64,000 nt of DNA, taken from Pseudomonas sp. ACN8 (GTDB taxonomy: Bacteria > Pseudomonadota > Gammaproteobacteria > Pseudomonadales > Pseudomonadaceae). Below, piece after piece: positions 23,671 to 31,106 of the stretch (its first letter is position 1; each line of letters starts with the position of its first letter). The stretch spans positions 62,001 to 126,000 of the forward strand of contig NZ_MRCS01000005.1 of NCBI RefSeq assembly GCF_002303925.1, written 5' to 3'. Below the pieces are notes generated by a model. The model did not search any database. It was given only the letters and a program-made list of their open reading frames with translations, and was not told where the DNA came from. The translations under genes were made by a program, and so were the position numbers.

Positions 23671-26477
23671 GTCTACCGGCCGCTTTCCTGCGTGATGCAC
23701 AGCAACTGATTCCACCAGAACGACGTTTCGATGACCCGCTGTCGACCCTGGCCTTCGGCACCGACGCCAGTTTCTATCGTTTGATTCCGCAACTGGTGAT
23801 CCGCGTCGAGTCCGAAGACGAAGTAGTGGCGCTGCTGCGACTGGCGCAACGGGATCAAGTGCCGGTGACTTTCCGCGCCGCCGGTACCAGCCTGTCCGGC
23901 CAGGCCATCAGCGACTCGGTGCTGATCGTGCTGGGGGATAACTGGAACGGTCGCGAGATTCGCGACCAGGGCACACAAATTCGATTGCAACCGGGTGTGA
24001 TCGGCGCTCAGGCCAATGCCTGGCTGGCACCGTTCGGACGCAAGATCGGTCCGGACCCGGCCTCGATCAACGCCTGCAAGATCGGCGGCATCGTCGCCAA
24101 CAATGCCAGCGGCATGTGCTGCGGCACGGCGCAAAATACCTATCACACCCTGGCCGGCATTCGCCTGGTGCTGGCCGACGGCAGTCGTCTCGATACCGAG
24201 GATGCCGCCAGCGTCACGGCATTTCGCCAAAGCCATGCCGCATTGCTGGAGCGCTTGGCAACCCTGGGACGCGAGACCCGGGCAAACGCCGAACTGGCTG
24301 CGAAAATTCGCCACAAATACCGTCTGAAAAATACCACCGGCCTGTCGCTCAATGCCCTGGTGGATTTCGACGAGCCTGTGGATATCTTGAGCCACTTGCT
24401 GGTGGGCTCCGAGGGCACGCTCGGGTTCATCAGTGCCGTGACCTACGACACCGTGATCGACCACCCGAACAAGGCTTCGGCCCTGATTGTGTTCCCGGAC
24501 GTGGAAACCTGTTGCAACGCAGTGACTGTGTTGAAAAGCCAACCGGTGTCGGCCGTGGAATTGCTGGACCGCCGCAGCCTGCGCTCGGTACAAAACAAAC
24601 CCGGCATGCCCGCTTTCGTACAGCATCTGTCGAACAATGCCTGTGCGCTGTTGATCGAATCCCGCGCCGCGTCGTCCACCTTGCTGCACGAGCAACTGGC
24701 GCAGATCATGGCGTCGCTGAAGGCGTTCCCGGTGGAAAAGCAGGTCGACTTCACAGAAGACCCGCAGGAAAACGCCCGCCTCTGGGCCATCCGCAAAGAC
24801 ACCTTCCCCGCCGTCGGCGCTGTGCGCAAGACCGGCACCACGGTGATCATCGAAGACGTCACCTTCCCGGTCGAACAGCTGGCCATCGGCGTCAACCGCC
24901 TGATCGAACTGTTCGACAAACATCACTACGACGAAGCAATCCTTTTCGGACACGCCCTGGAAGGCAATCTGCACTTTGTCTTCACCCAAGGCTTCAACAG
25001 CCCGGAAGAAGTCGCACGCTATCAGGCGTTCATGGACGACGTGGCGCAACTGGTGGCGGTGGAGTTCGGCGGTTCGCTGAAAGCCGAACACGGCACCGGG
25101 CGCAACATGGCGCCCTTCGTTGAACTGGAATGGGGCAGCGATGCCTACCAGTTGATGTGGCAACTCAAAAGACTGCTCGACCCCAACGGCATTCTCAACC
25201 CGGACGTGGTGCTCAGCGAAGACCCACAGATCCACCTCAAGCACCTCAAGCCCCTGCCCGCCGCTGACGAGATTGTGGACAAGTGCATCGAGTGCGGCTT
25301 CTGCGAACCGGTTTGCCCGTCGAAAGGCCTGACCCTGAGCCCGCGCCAACGCATTGTGATCTGGCGCGACATTCAGGCGAAAAAACGCGCGGGCATCGAT
25401 ACGTCCGAACTCGAAGCCGCCTACGACTATCAAGGCATCGATACCTGCGCCGCGACAGGCCTGTGCGCACAACGTTGCCCTGTAGGCATCAATACCGGCG
25501 AGCTGGTGAAAAAGCTCCGCAGCCGGAAAGCGACGCATACGAAAACCGCCAACTGGCTTGAAGGAAACTTCGCCACGGCACTGCAAGGGGCGCGTTTCAC
25601 GCTGCACGTGGCCAATGGCGCGCGGATGTTGCTGGGAGCGCCGAGATTGGCGAAGTTGTCGGCGACGCTGACGCGCCTGTCCAAGGGTCAGGTCCCGCAA
25701 TGGACCAACGCGATGCCGCAACCGGAAAAAGCCATTCGCTTCAGCCCGACAGTGACGGACGCGCGCCCGCGCGTGGTCTATGTGGCGGCCTGTGTATCCC
25801 GCGCCATGGGGCCGGCAGCAGGCGACACGGAGCAAATGTCGCTGCACGACAAGACCCGCGGCCTGCTGGAAAAGGCCGGATATCAAGTGGTGTTCCCGGA
25901 CAACCTCGACAACCTGTGCTGCGGTCAGCCATTCGCCTCCAAAGGCTACGCCGAACAAGCCGAGCACAAACGTCAGGAACTGATCGGCGCCTTGCTTCAC
26001 GCCAGCCGTGGCGGGCTCGATCCGATCTACTGCGACACCAGCCCCTGCACCTTGCGCCTGGTTCAAGACCTCGGTGAAGTCCGTCTGGACCTGTACGACC
26101 CGGTGCGTTTCATCCGCACGCACCTGATGGATCGCCTGGATTTCACGCCTCAGGAGGCGCCGATCGCCGTTCACGTCACCTGCAGCACCCAGCACCTCGG
26201 GGAAAGCCAGGCGTTGATCGACCTGGCGCGCAAGTGCAGCAAAAACGTGATCATTCCCGAAGGCATTCACTGCTGCGGCTTCGCCGGCGACAAGGGTTTC
26301 ACCACCCCGGAGCTGAACGCCCATTCGCTGCGCACGCTCAAGGACGCGGTGCAACAGTGCAGCGAAGGGATTTCCACCAGCCGCACCTGTGAGATCGGTC
26401 TGACGCAACATGGCGGCATTGACTACCACGGACTAGTCTATCTGGTGGACCGCGTTACCCAGGCTAGGGAGCCCTGA
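23667..26477 (+). CDS. dld: FAD/iron-sulfur D-lactate dehydrogenase (Dld-II type)
   Basis: A 936-aa quinone-linked D-lactate dehydrogenase. Domains in order: FAD_binding_4 (VPVTFRAAGTSLSGQAISD near residue 60; GGIVANNASGMCCGTAQN near 140), FAD-oxidase C-terminal domain (to about 520), 4Fe-4S motifs CIECGFCEPVCPS (about 541-553) and CAATGLCAQRCPVGI, and CCG domains (NLCCGQPFASKG, HCCGFAGDKG). The ATG at 23667-23669 overlaps the lutC stop; the longer open frame upstream is only a lutC shadow. With LutABC it allows growth on both lactate enantiomers. Confidence 0.94.
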   Translation: MSLPAAFLRDAQQLIPPERRFDDPLSTLAFGTDASFYRLIPQLVIRVESEDEVVALLRLAQRDQVPVTFRAAGTSLSGQAISDSVLIVLGDNWNGREIRDQGTQIRLQPGVIGAQANAWLAPFGRKIGPDPASINACKIGGIVANNASGMCCGTAQNTYHTLAGIRLVLADGSRLDTEDAASVTAFRQSHAALLERLATLGRETRANAELAAKIRHKYRLKNTTGLSLNALVDFDEPVDILSHLLVGSEGTLGFISAVTYDTVIDHPNKASALIVFPDVETCCNAVTVLKSQPVSAVELLDRRSLRSVQNKPGMPAFVQHLSNNACALLIESRAASSTLLHEQLAQIMASLKAFPVEKQVDFTEDPQENARLWAIRKDTFPAVGAVRKTGTTVIIEDVTFPVEQLAIGVNRLIELFDKHHYDEAILFGHALEGNLHFVFTQGFNSPEEVARYQAFMDDVAQLVAVEFGGSLKAEHGTGRNMAPFVELEWGSDAYQLMWQLKRLLDPNGILNPDVVLSEDPQIHLKHLKPLPAADEIVDKCIECGFCEPVCPSKGLTLSPRQRIVIWRDIQAKKRAGIDTSELEAAYDYQGIDTCAATGLCAQRCPVGINTGELVKKLRSRKATHTKTANWLEGNFATALQGARFTLHVANGARMLLGAPRLAKLSATLTRLSKGQVPQWTNAMPQPEKAIRFSPTVTDARPRVVYVAACVSRAMGPAAGDTEQMSLHDKTRGLLEKAGYQVVFPDNLDNLCCGQPFASKGYAEQAEHKRQELIGALLHASRGGLDPIYCDTSPCTLRLVQDLGEVRLDLYDPVRFIRTHLMDRLDFTPQEAPIAVHVTCSTQHLGESQALIDLARKCSKNVIIPEGIHCCGFAGDKGFTTPELNAHSLRTLKDAVQQCSEGISTSRTCEIGLTQHGGIDYHGLVYLVDRVTQAREP

Positions 26478-26677
26478 AATCTGGACATCAAGGCATGCGC
26501 ATCAATGCGCCCTCCTTGATGCTTCTTGCCGGAATCAACAGTTCTACAGCAGAAAAAAGAACCCTGATGTGCCGCCGCAGTCCACTGATCAAGTCCCGCC
26601 AATGCGGGACCTTCCCAAAACTCGGTAGACCGATTTGATAGCCAGCAATGCTGGTCCTTCAGTTCAAGGAGAAACAC
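26478..26677. other. Gap after the lactate operon with hairpins
   Basis: No gene is seen. GTCCCGCCAATGCGGGAC (26593-26610) is a 7-bp hairpin; another imperfect one joins CATCAAGG and CCTTGATG near 26487-26522. Neither has a T tract. They may close the lldP-dld transcript. Confidence 0.4.
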
Positions 26678-26950
26678 ATGAATCGTTCTGTGCTGTTAGG
26701 TTTGTTCGTTGCTGCATCCATCATGGCTTCCACTTCGTTTGCTGCAGAAGACCTTTGCGCGGTCAACCTGAAAACCATCGAAAACGGCAAGGCACAGATT
26801 CCTCCGGAAATGACTGAGCAGGTAAAAGCCTCCGTCGAGCAAGCCAAAGCCGACCAGGCAAAAGGCACCAAGGAAGGCACTGATGATTGCGTCGCCGAGA
26901 CCAACGACATCATCAAGGCCGTCACTGACGCGAAAAAAGGCGGGAAGTAA
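26678..26950 (+). CDS. Small secreted helical protein, copy A
   Basis: A 90-aa protein not recognised by family. It begins MNRSVLLGLFVAASIMASTSFAAEDLC, given here as MNRSVLLGLFVAAS plus IMASTSFA-AEDLC: a typical Sec signal peptide cleaved after SFA, leaving a mature chain of about 69 residues with two cysteines and Lys/Glu-rich helices. CAAGGAGAAACAC is a strong ribosome site for the ATG at 26678. It is a paralogue of the next gene (27281): similar signal peptide, similar cysteine spacing and similar hairpin after the stop. Confidence 0.8.
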   Translation: MNRSVLLGLFVAASIMASTSFAAEDLCAVNLKTIENGKAQIPPEMTEQVKASVEQAKADQAKGTKEGTDDCVAETNDIIKAVTDAKKGGK

Positions 26951-27065
26951 CCCGGTTCATGGCCAGCCTTCGGGTTGGCCTTCCGGGCCGCGCTGGCGTA
27001 CATCAACAACGGAGTACTGGCAGCCGGGAGTTCAAAGCCCGGCTGCGCCCGATACGAAGCAAACC
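26951..27065 (+). pseudogene. Decayed duplicate of the ssrA 3' end
   Basis: After a UUCG hairpin (GGCCAGCC-TTCG-GGTTGGCC, 26961-26980), the sequence 27005-27043 follows the real ssrA 3' end: CGGAGTACTGGC is shared exactly with 28007-28018, then a T-arm-like GCCGGGAGTTCAAAGCCCGGC stands where ssrA has a GGGGGTTCAAATCCCCC arm. The upstream part of ssrA and the terminal CCA are missing. Together with copy A of the small gene this looks like one half of an old tandem duplication of [small gene-hairpin-ssrA]. Confidence 0.65.
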
Positions 27066-27088
27066 AAAACCCGCCAGTTGCGGGTTTT
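27066..27088 (+). terminator. Intrinsic terminator after the ssrA remnant
   Basis: AAAACCCGC-CAGTT-GCGGGTTTT is a 9-bp hairpin ending in four T residues. It closes the copy A/ssrA-remnant unit. Confidence 0.75.
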
Positions 27089-27280
27089 GTTGCATCCGGG
27101 GTCTGGAAATGTGTAACCCCCGTCGCTGCAAAAGCTCGGCACATTGTCTGAAAAACCGAATTCTTGCGTTGAATCGTAGTCTTTGAGGTAGGCCCCGTCA
27201 GATCGTGGCTGATTCTTCGGGCTCGGCTTGACCGTCCGCTCATACGGCAGCACCGAGACCATCAGCTCAAGGAGATACCC

Positions 27281-27559
27281 ATGAAACGCACCACACTCGC
27301 TGGCCTGTTCATTGCTGCTGCCATGCTGGCCTCTCCTGTATTTGCCGCGGACAACAACCTTTGTACGAGCAAGTTGCAAGAGCTCAAAGGCAAAGTGAAT
27401 GCGCTGCCGGCGACCGCCACAAACACCTCAATGGAGATCAAAAGGCTGATGTCCAGCGCCGAAGCCTCACAAGCCTCCGGAGACGACAATAAATGCGTCA
27501 TCGAGGCCACCCAGGCATTGGCACTCGCGGGCAGTCAGAGCAACCAGCCAAACCCATGA
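27281..27559 (+). CDS. Small secreted helical protein, copy B
   Basis: A 92-aa protein of unknown function with a Sec signal peptide (MKRTTLAGLFIAAAMLAS, cleavage likely after PVFA before ADNN). The mature chain of about 70 residues has two cysteines and helix-forming sequence. CAAGGAGATACCC precedes the ATG. It parallels copy A in signal, cysteine placement, ribosome site and the downstream UUCG hairpin (GGTCAACC-TTCG-GGTTGGCC, 27568-27587). It directly precedes ssrA. Confidence 0.8.
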   Translation: MKRTTLAGLFIAAAMLASPVFAADNNLCTSKLQELKGKVNALPATATNTSMEIKRLMSSAEASQASGDDNKCVIEATQALALAGSQSNQPNP

Positions 27560-27653
27560 TCTGTAGTGGTCAACCTTCGGGTTGGCCTTCCGGGGCGTGA
27601 TGACGTACACTGTACAGGCCTGCTGCTCACTTGATTCACAGAGCATCAGGCTC

Positions 27654-28050
27654 GGGGCCGTTTAGGATTCGACGCCGGTTGCGAAACTTTAGGTGCATGC
27701 CGAGTTGGTAACAGAACTCGTAAATCCACTGTTGCAACTACTTATAGTTGCCAATGACGAAAACTACGGCCAGGAATTCGCTCTCGCTGCGTAAGCAGCC
27801 TTAGCCCTGAGCTTCTGGTACCTTCGGGTCCAGCAATCACCAGGGGATGTCTGTAAACCCAAAGTGATTGTCATATAGAACAGAATCGCCGTGCAGTACG
27901 TTGTGGACGAAGCGGCTAAAACTTACACAACTCGCCCAAAGCACCCTGCCCGTCGGGTCGCTGAGGGTTAACTTAATAGACACGGCTACGCATGTAGTAC
28001 CGACAGCGGAGTACTGGCGGACGGGGGTTCAAATCCCCCCGGCTCCACCA
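27654..28050 (+). ncRNA. ssrA: Transfer-messenger RNA (tmRNA, SsrA)
   Basis: A 397-nt tmRNA. The 5' GGGGCCG and the 3' CGGCTCCACCA form the acceptor-like stem. The T arm is GGGGGTTCAAATCCCCC. The tag frame runs from GCC at 27750 to TAA at 27792-27794 and encodes ANDENYGQEFALAA, ending in the ALAA degron recognised by ClpXP. It works with SmpB (17,305) to free stalled ribosomes. Its 3' end doubles as the integration site of the island to the right. Confidence 0.97.
28019..28050 (+). other. Island attachment site (attL) in the ssrA 3' end
   Basis: The last ~30 bases of ssrA (GGACGGGGGTTCAAATCCCC followed by CCGGCTCCACCA) are the usual core for P4-type integrases, and the integrase gene starts 184 bp away, facing into the island. 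The exact core length cannot be set without the other end; I found no second intact copy in the rest of the window. Confidence 0.7.
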
Positions 28051-28061
28051 AACAATCATCT

Positions 28062-28087
28062 AAAGACGTCCACGGACGTCTTTTTTT
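28062..28087 (+). terminator. ssrA terminator
   Basis: AAAGACGTCC-AC-GGACGTCTTT (10-bp stem) runs into TTTTTTT, 11 bp after the ssrA CCA end. Confidence 0.9.
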
Positions 28088-28164
28088 GTGCCTTAAATCC
28101 AGTAAATACAAGGGTTTAGAGTCCACGAGCGTCCACCAGCATCCGTGACCATCTACGATTTCGT

Positions 28165-28231
28165 GTATTCCAAGTGGTATTCCAAGCCCTCAGCTGCTAT
28201 TTTTTGGAATACATAAACAGCACTGGAATAC
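28165..28231. repeat. Four GTATTCCA/TGGAATAC repeats before the integrase
   Basis: GTATTCCA occurs at 28165-28172 and 28177-28184, and its inverse TGGAATAC at 28205-28212 and 28224-28231, symmetrically arranged and ending 4 bases before the integrase ATG. The outer copies extend to GTGTATTCCA/TGGAATACAC. They could be arm-type integrase sites or operators for integrase/excisionase control. Confidence 0.6.
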
Positions 28232-28234
28232 ACC

Positions 28235-29491
28235 ATGGGGGCCCAAGCCACGCGCCTTTCAGACGTAAAAGTCAAAGCCGCGAAGCCAAAGGAAAAGGAC
28301 TACATACTCACCGACGGCAACGGCCTTCAAATGCGAGTGAGAATCAATGGCTCAAAGCTATGGAATTTCAATTACATCCAACCCGTGACGAAAAAGCGGA
28401 TAAATATGGGATTGGGCACCTTTCCTGAGGTAAGCCTGGCTCAAGCACGCAAGAGAACCGTGGAAGCGAGAGAGCTCGTCGCCCAGGGGCTGGACCCTAA
28501 AGAGAAACGCGACGCCGAGAGGCACGCGAAAAAAGCAGCCACGGAACACACTTTCGAAAATATCTCGAAAGCGTGGTTCGAGCTCAAAAAGGATTCAGTT
28601 ACCCCTGCATACGCCGAGGATATTTGGCGCTCCCTCACGCTGCATGTCTTCCCTGATCTGGCCACCACCCCAATCTCTGCTATCACGGCCCCTAAAGTCA
28701 TAAATTTGCTGCGCCCCCTCGAGACGAAGGGCAGTCTCGAAACCGTTAAACGTCTAACCCAACGCCTCAATGAGATCATGACGTATGGTGTCAATTCGGG
28801 ATTGATTCACGCGAATCCGCTCAGTGGCATTCGAGCCGTCTTTAAAAAGCCCAAAAAGAAAAATATGGCGGCCCTTGCACCCGATGAGCTGAAAGAGCTC
28901 ATGGTGGCAATTGCCAATGCCAGCATAAAAAGAACTACGCGCTGCCTAATTGAGTGGCAACTTCACACCATGACTCGGCCAGCCGAGGCTGCCACATCCC
29001 GTTGGGATGATATCGACTTCGAAAAGAAGATCTGGACGATACCGGCGGAGCGCATGAAGAAACGTCGGATACACATCATTCCGCTCACTGAACAAGCTTT
29101 GGCGCTCTTGGAAGCGATCAAGCCCTACAGTGGACGTCGGGAGTACGTTTTCCCTGCAGACCGAGACCCTCGCACCCATTGCAACAGCCAGACCGCCAAC
29201 ATGGCGCTGAAACGTATGGGTTTCGAGGGGCGCCTGGTCAGTCACGGCATGCGCTCAATGGCGAGTACCATCCTCAATGAACACGGTTGGGATCCTGAGT
29301 TAATAGAGGTTGCGCTAGCGCACGTCGATAAAGATGAGGTACGCAGCGCCTACAACCGAGCCGACTACATTGAGCGTAGACGCCCGATGATGGCCTGGTG
29401 GAGTGAGCACATCCAAGAAGCGGCAACTGGCAGCCTGTCGGTGGCAGCTATCAAAGAAAGTAGAGACAGAAAAGTCGTGTCAATACGCTGA
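28235..29491 (+). CDS. P4-type tyrosine recombinase (island integrase)
   Basis: A 418-aa integrase. The N-terminal arm-binding domain (DUF4102-like) reads TRLSDVKVKAAKPKEKDYIL and LGTFPEVSLAQARKRTVEAR. The catalytic domain carries R248 (TRPAEA), H337 and R340 (SHGMRSMAST), H363 (AHVDKDEVRSAY) and nucleophile Y373, a full set, so it should be active. It uses ssrA as target, as many P4-like integrases do. The ribosome site is weak. It marks the left end of the island, and the downstream genes are on the other strand. Confidence 0.95.
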   Translation: MGAQATRLSDVKVKAAKPKEKDYILTDGNGLQMRVRINGSKLWNFNYIQPVTKKRINMGLGTFPEVSLAQARKRTVEARELVAQGLDPKEKRDAERHAKKAATEHTFENISKAWFELKKDSVTPAYAEDIWRSLTLHVFPDLATTPISAITAPKVINLLRPLETKGSLETVKRLTQRLNEIMTYGVNSGLIHANPLSGIRAVFKKPKKKNMAALAPDELKELMVAIANASIKRTTRCLIEWQLHTMTRPAEAATSRWDDIDFEKKIWTIPAERMKKRRIHIIPLTEQALALLEAIKPYSGRREYVFPADRDPRTHCNSQTANMALKRMGFEGRLVSHGMRSMASTILNEHGWDPELIEVALAHVDKDEVRSAYNRADYIERRRPMMAWWSEHIQEAATGSLSVAAIKESRDRKVVSIR

Positions 29492-29639
29492 CCCACAGCT
29501 CAGCGTCGGAGAAAACCAGTGCTACTCGATCAGAGATAACACCGTTGAACCTGGGCCCTCCGACATTTCATAAAACACCGTGTCCATCCGAAAAGCATTT
29601 TCGTAGAGAAAGTATTAGTTTTGAAACTCCGGAACCGCT

Positions 29640-29671
29640 TGTCGACCTATCAGATCCCTGACAGGTCGACA
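29640..29671 (-). terminator. Hairpin closing the GTPase operon
   Basis: TGTCGACCT and AGGTCGACA with inner TCAG/CTGA form a 13-of-14-bp stem around a four-base loop, 14 bp past the stop of the last GTPase gene. No T tract follows on the minus strand, so termination strength is uncertain. The remainder of 29,492-29,684 holds nothing I recognise. Confidence 0.5.
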
Positions 29672-29684
29672 TAGAAGTCGCAAA

Positions 29685-30803
29685 CTACTTGAGTGAGAGT
29701 TTTCTCTTCAACTCATCACCGATCAAACTGATATTAAGCTCCTTGCCCGGGTTGTTATTGCAGAAATCCGTCAACACCGAAATGTAGGCCGCTCCCAAAC
29801 CTTTCGTCAGCGTCGCAGCCGTTGTCGCGGCGATAGTGCCGCCTACCGCACTGCCCACACCTGGAATCATTTTGAGCAAACCGGTCACGACCGCCCGGCC
29901 CAATAAGCTTGCTGCACTCGAACCCAGCGCCGATGCCACCAGGGTCGTCAACGCACTGGTACTGACTTCCATTCCAAACGTCACACCAATCTTAGCCAGC
30001 ATCCCGACTTGAATCGGTATCAATACAAAAGAGTCTGAAAATGGAATCGGCGTAGCCCCAGCCGCCGCTGCCAGGCCGCTGGCGATCAATACTTCCTTCT
30101 CAGCCTGCTCGACTTTGATTTTCATTGAAGATTGATGCCGCGAGCTCAATGCATTCGCGAATGCACGCTTTTTTGCTTCGGGGATCAGCCTCGCAGATTC
30201 ATAGATCAGCTCGTCGATACCTTTGACTCCGAACTTGAAAACGTTGCCTTCGTCGTCTTCGATCTGTTGCGCCTCTGCGCGCACCCGTACTACGGCTGAA
30301 GCGCCGGGCAACAGCTTTTTGACCTTGAGGTGAAAGTCAACGTCCTTGGCGAACATGCTTTTGGTGACAACCGCCACCACTGGAATGGATTGATCGATCA
30401 ACACACGGCAGAGATCGATTTCCGCCTGCTCAATCCGATCACCGCCTTCCTGAATGCAAATCCATGCCGCATGGATGTGCTTGTTTTCATCGTGATGCCC
30501 CGCACGTAACTCAAGGAAGCTCTCCAGATCCTTGAGAATGGTCGCGTAGTCCTTCAACTCCAGACCTTTGCTGTCGATGATCGTGATTGGATGACCTTCC
30601 TTGGTGATCTCTTCGATCTGCTGCGTCACCGGGGTGCCGGAGCCTGTCTTCGCCAACTGCCCACGGAACACCGTGTTGATCAGGGTGCTTTTACCCACGC
30701 CCGTCTTGCCTGCGACGACGATATTGACCTTGCCGGAACCCCGCACGGCGTCACGAATGACCTCATCAATAGCGTCCTGTTGCCGATCAGCTACGTCCAA
30801 CAT
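29685..30803 (-). CDS. P-loop GTPase with C-terminal DUF697-like membrane domain
   Basis: A 372-aa protein, last gene of the GTPase operon. The Ras-like/IRG-like G domain has Walker A GKTGVGKST (32-40) and G3 DSKG (77-80). At the G4 position it reads TKSM in AVVTKSMFA, lacking the usual aspartate of [NT]KxD, so base specificity may be altered. The C-terminal half is hydrophobic and resembles DUF697 (YcjF/YcjX-associated): ATPIPFSDSFVLIPIQVGML, then Ala/Gly-rich helices ending GSAVGGTIAATTAATLTKGL. The ATG at 30801-30803 has AAGGAGGCAGTA before it; the frame opens seven codons earlier. It probably acts at a membrane. No function can be assigned. Confidence 0.82.
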   Translation of the reverse strand: MLDVADRQQDAIDEVIRDAVRGSGKVNIVVAGKTGVGKSTLINTVFRGQLAKTGSGTPVTQQIEEITKEGHPITIIDSKGLELKDYATILKDLESFLELRAGHHDENKHIHAAWICIQEGGDRIEQAEIDLCRVLIDQSIPVVAVVTKSMFAKDVDFHLKVKKLLPGASAVVRVRAEAQQIEDDEGNVFKFGVKGIDELIYESARLIPEAKKRAFANALSSRHQSSMKIKVEQAEKEVLIASGLAAAAGATPIPFSDSFVLIPIQVGMLAKIGVTFGMEVSTSALTTLVASALGSSAASLLGRAVVTGLLKMIPGVGSAVGGTIAATTAATLTKGLGAAYISVLTDFCNNNPGKELNISLIGDELKRKLSLK

Positions 30804-30836
30804 TACTGCCTCCTTAAAATTCAAATGATCAACACA

Positions 30837-31106
30837 TCACACCGTTTGCAGCTGCTTGCAGGCCGCTGCGTTTATTTCCACGAACGCATCCCAAGTCATC
30901 GTCCGTTGATAATTCAGCTCGTATTGCCGATCCACGCGGCAGATATCCGGCCGAATTGCGTAGATACGGCAGCCTCCATCGGCTTCGTCCAAATTCCTGC
31001 ACACCCCGTCACCCCGGTCCATCCCGGCTGTTTGTGGCAACAGGTGGACACGCTTGCAGCACTGCATGCAGCGGTTGCAGGGGAATGCCTGGCGGTGTTC
31101 AGACAT
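30837..31106 (-). CDS. YkgJ-family cysteine-cluster protein
   Basis: An 89-aa protein with the YkgJ/UPF0153 CxxCxxCC motif near the N-terminus (PCNRCMQCC, residues 9-17) and further cysteines at CRNL, GCRIY and DICR, a pattern thought to hold an iron-sulfur or zinc centre. Its start overlaps the end of the preceding GTPase gene by 8 bp, so it is translated with the GTPases. Such a protein inside a dynamin-like operon is unusual. The metal and role are not known. Confidence 0.8.
   Translation of the reverse strand: MSEHRQAFPCNRCMQCCKRVHLLPQTAGMDRGDGVCRNLDEADGGCRIYAIRPDICRVDRQYELNYQRTMTWDAFVEINAAACKQLQTV

Noticed and set aside
23673..26429. 918-codon minus-strand frame opposite dld
   Set aside because: Shadow of the dld gene; dld has clear FAD and iron-sulfur motifs in the other direction.
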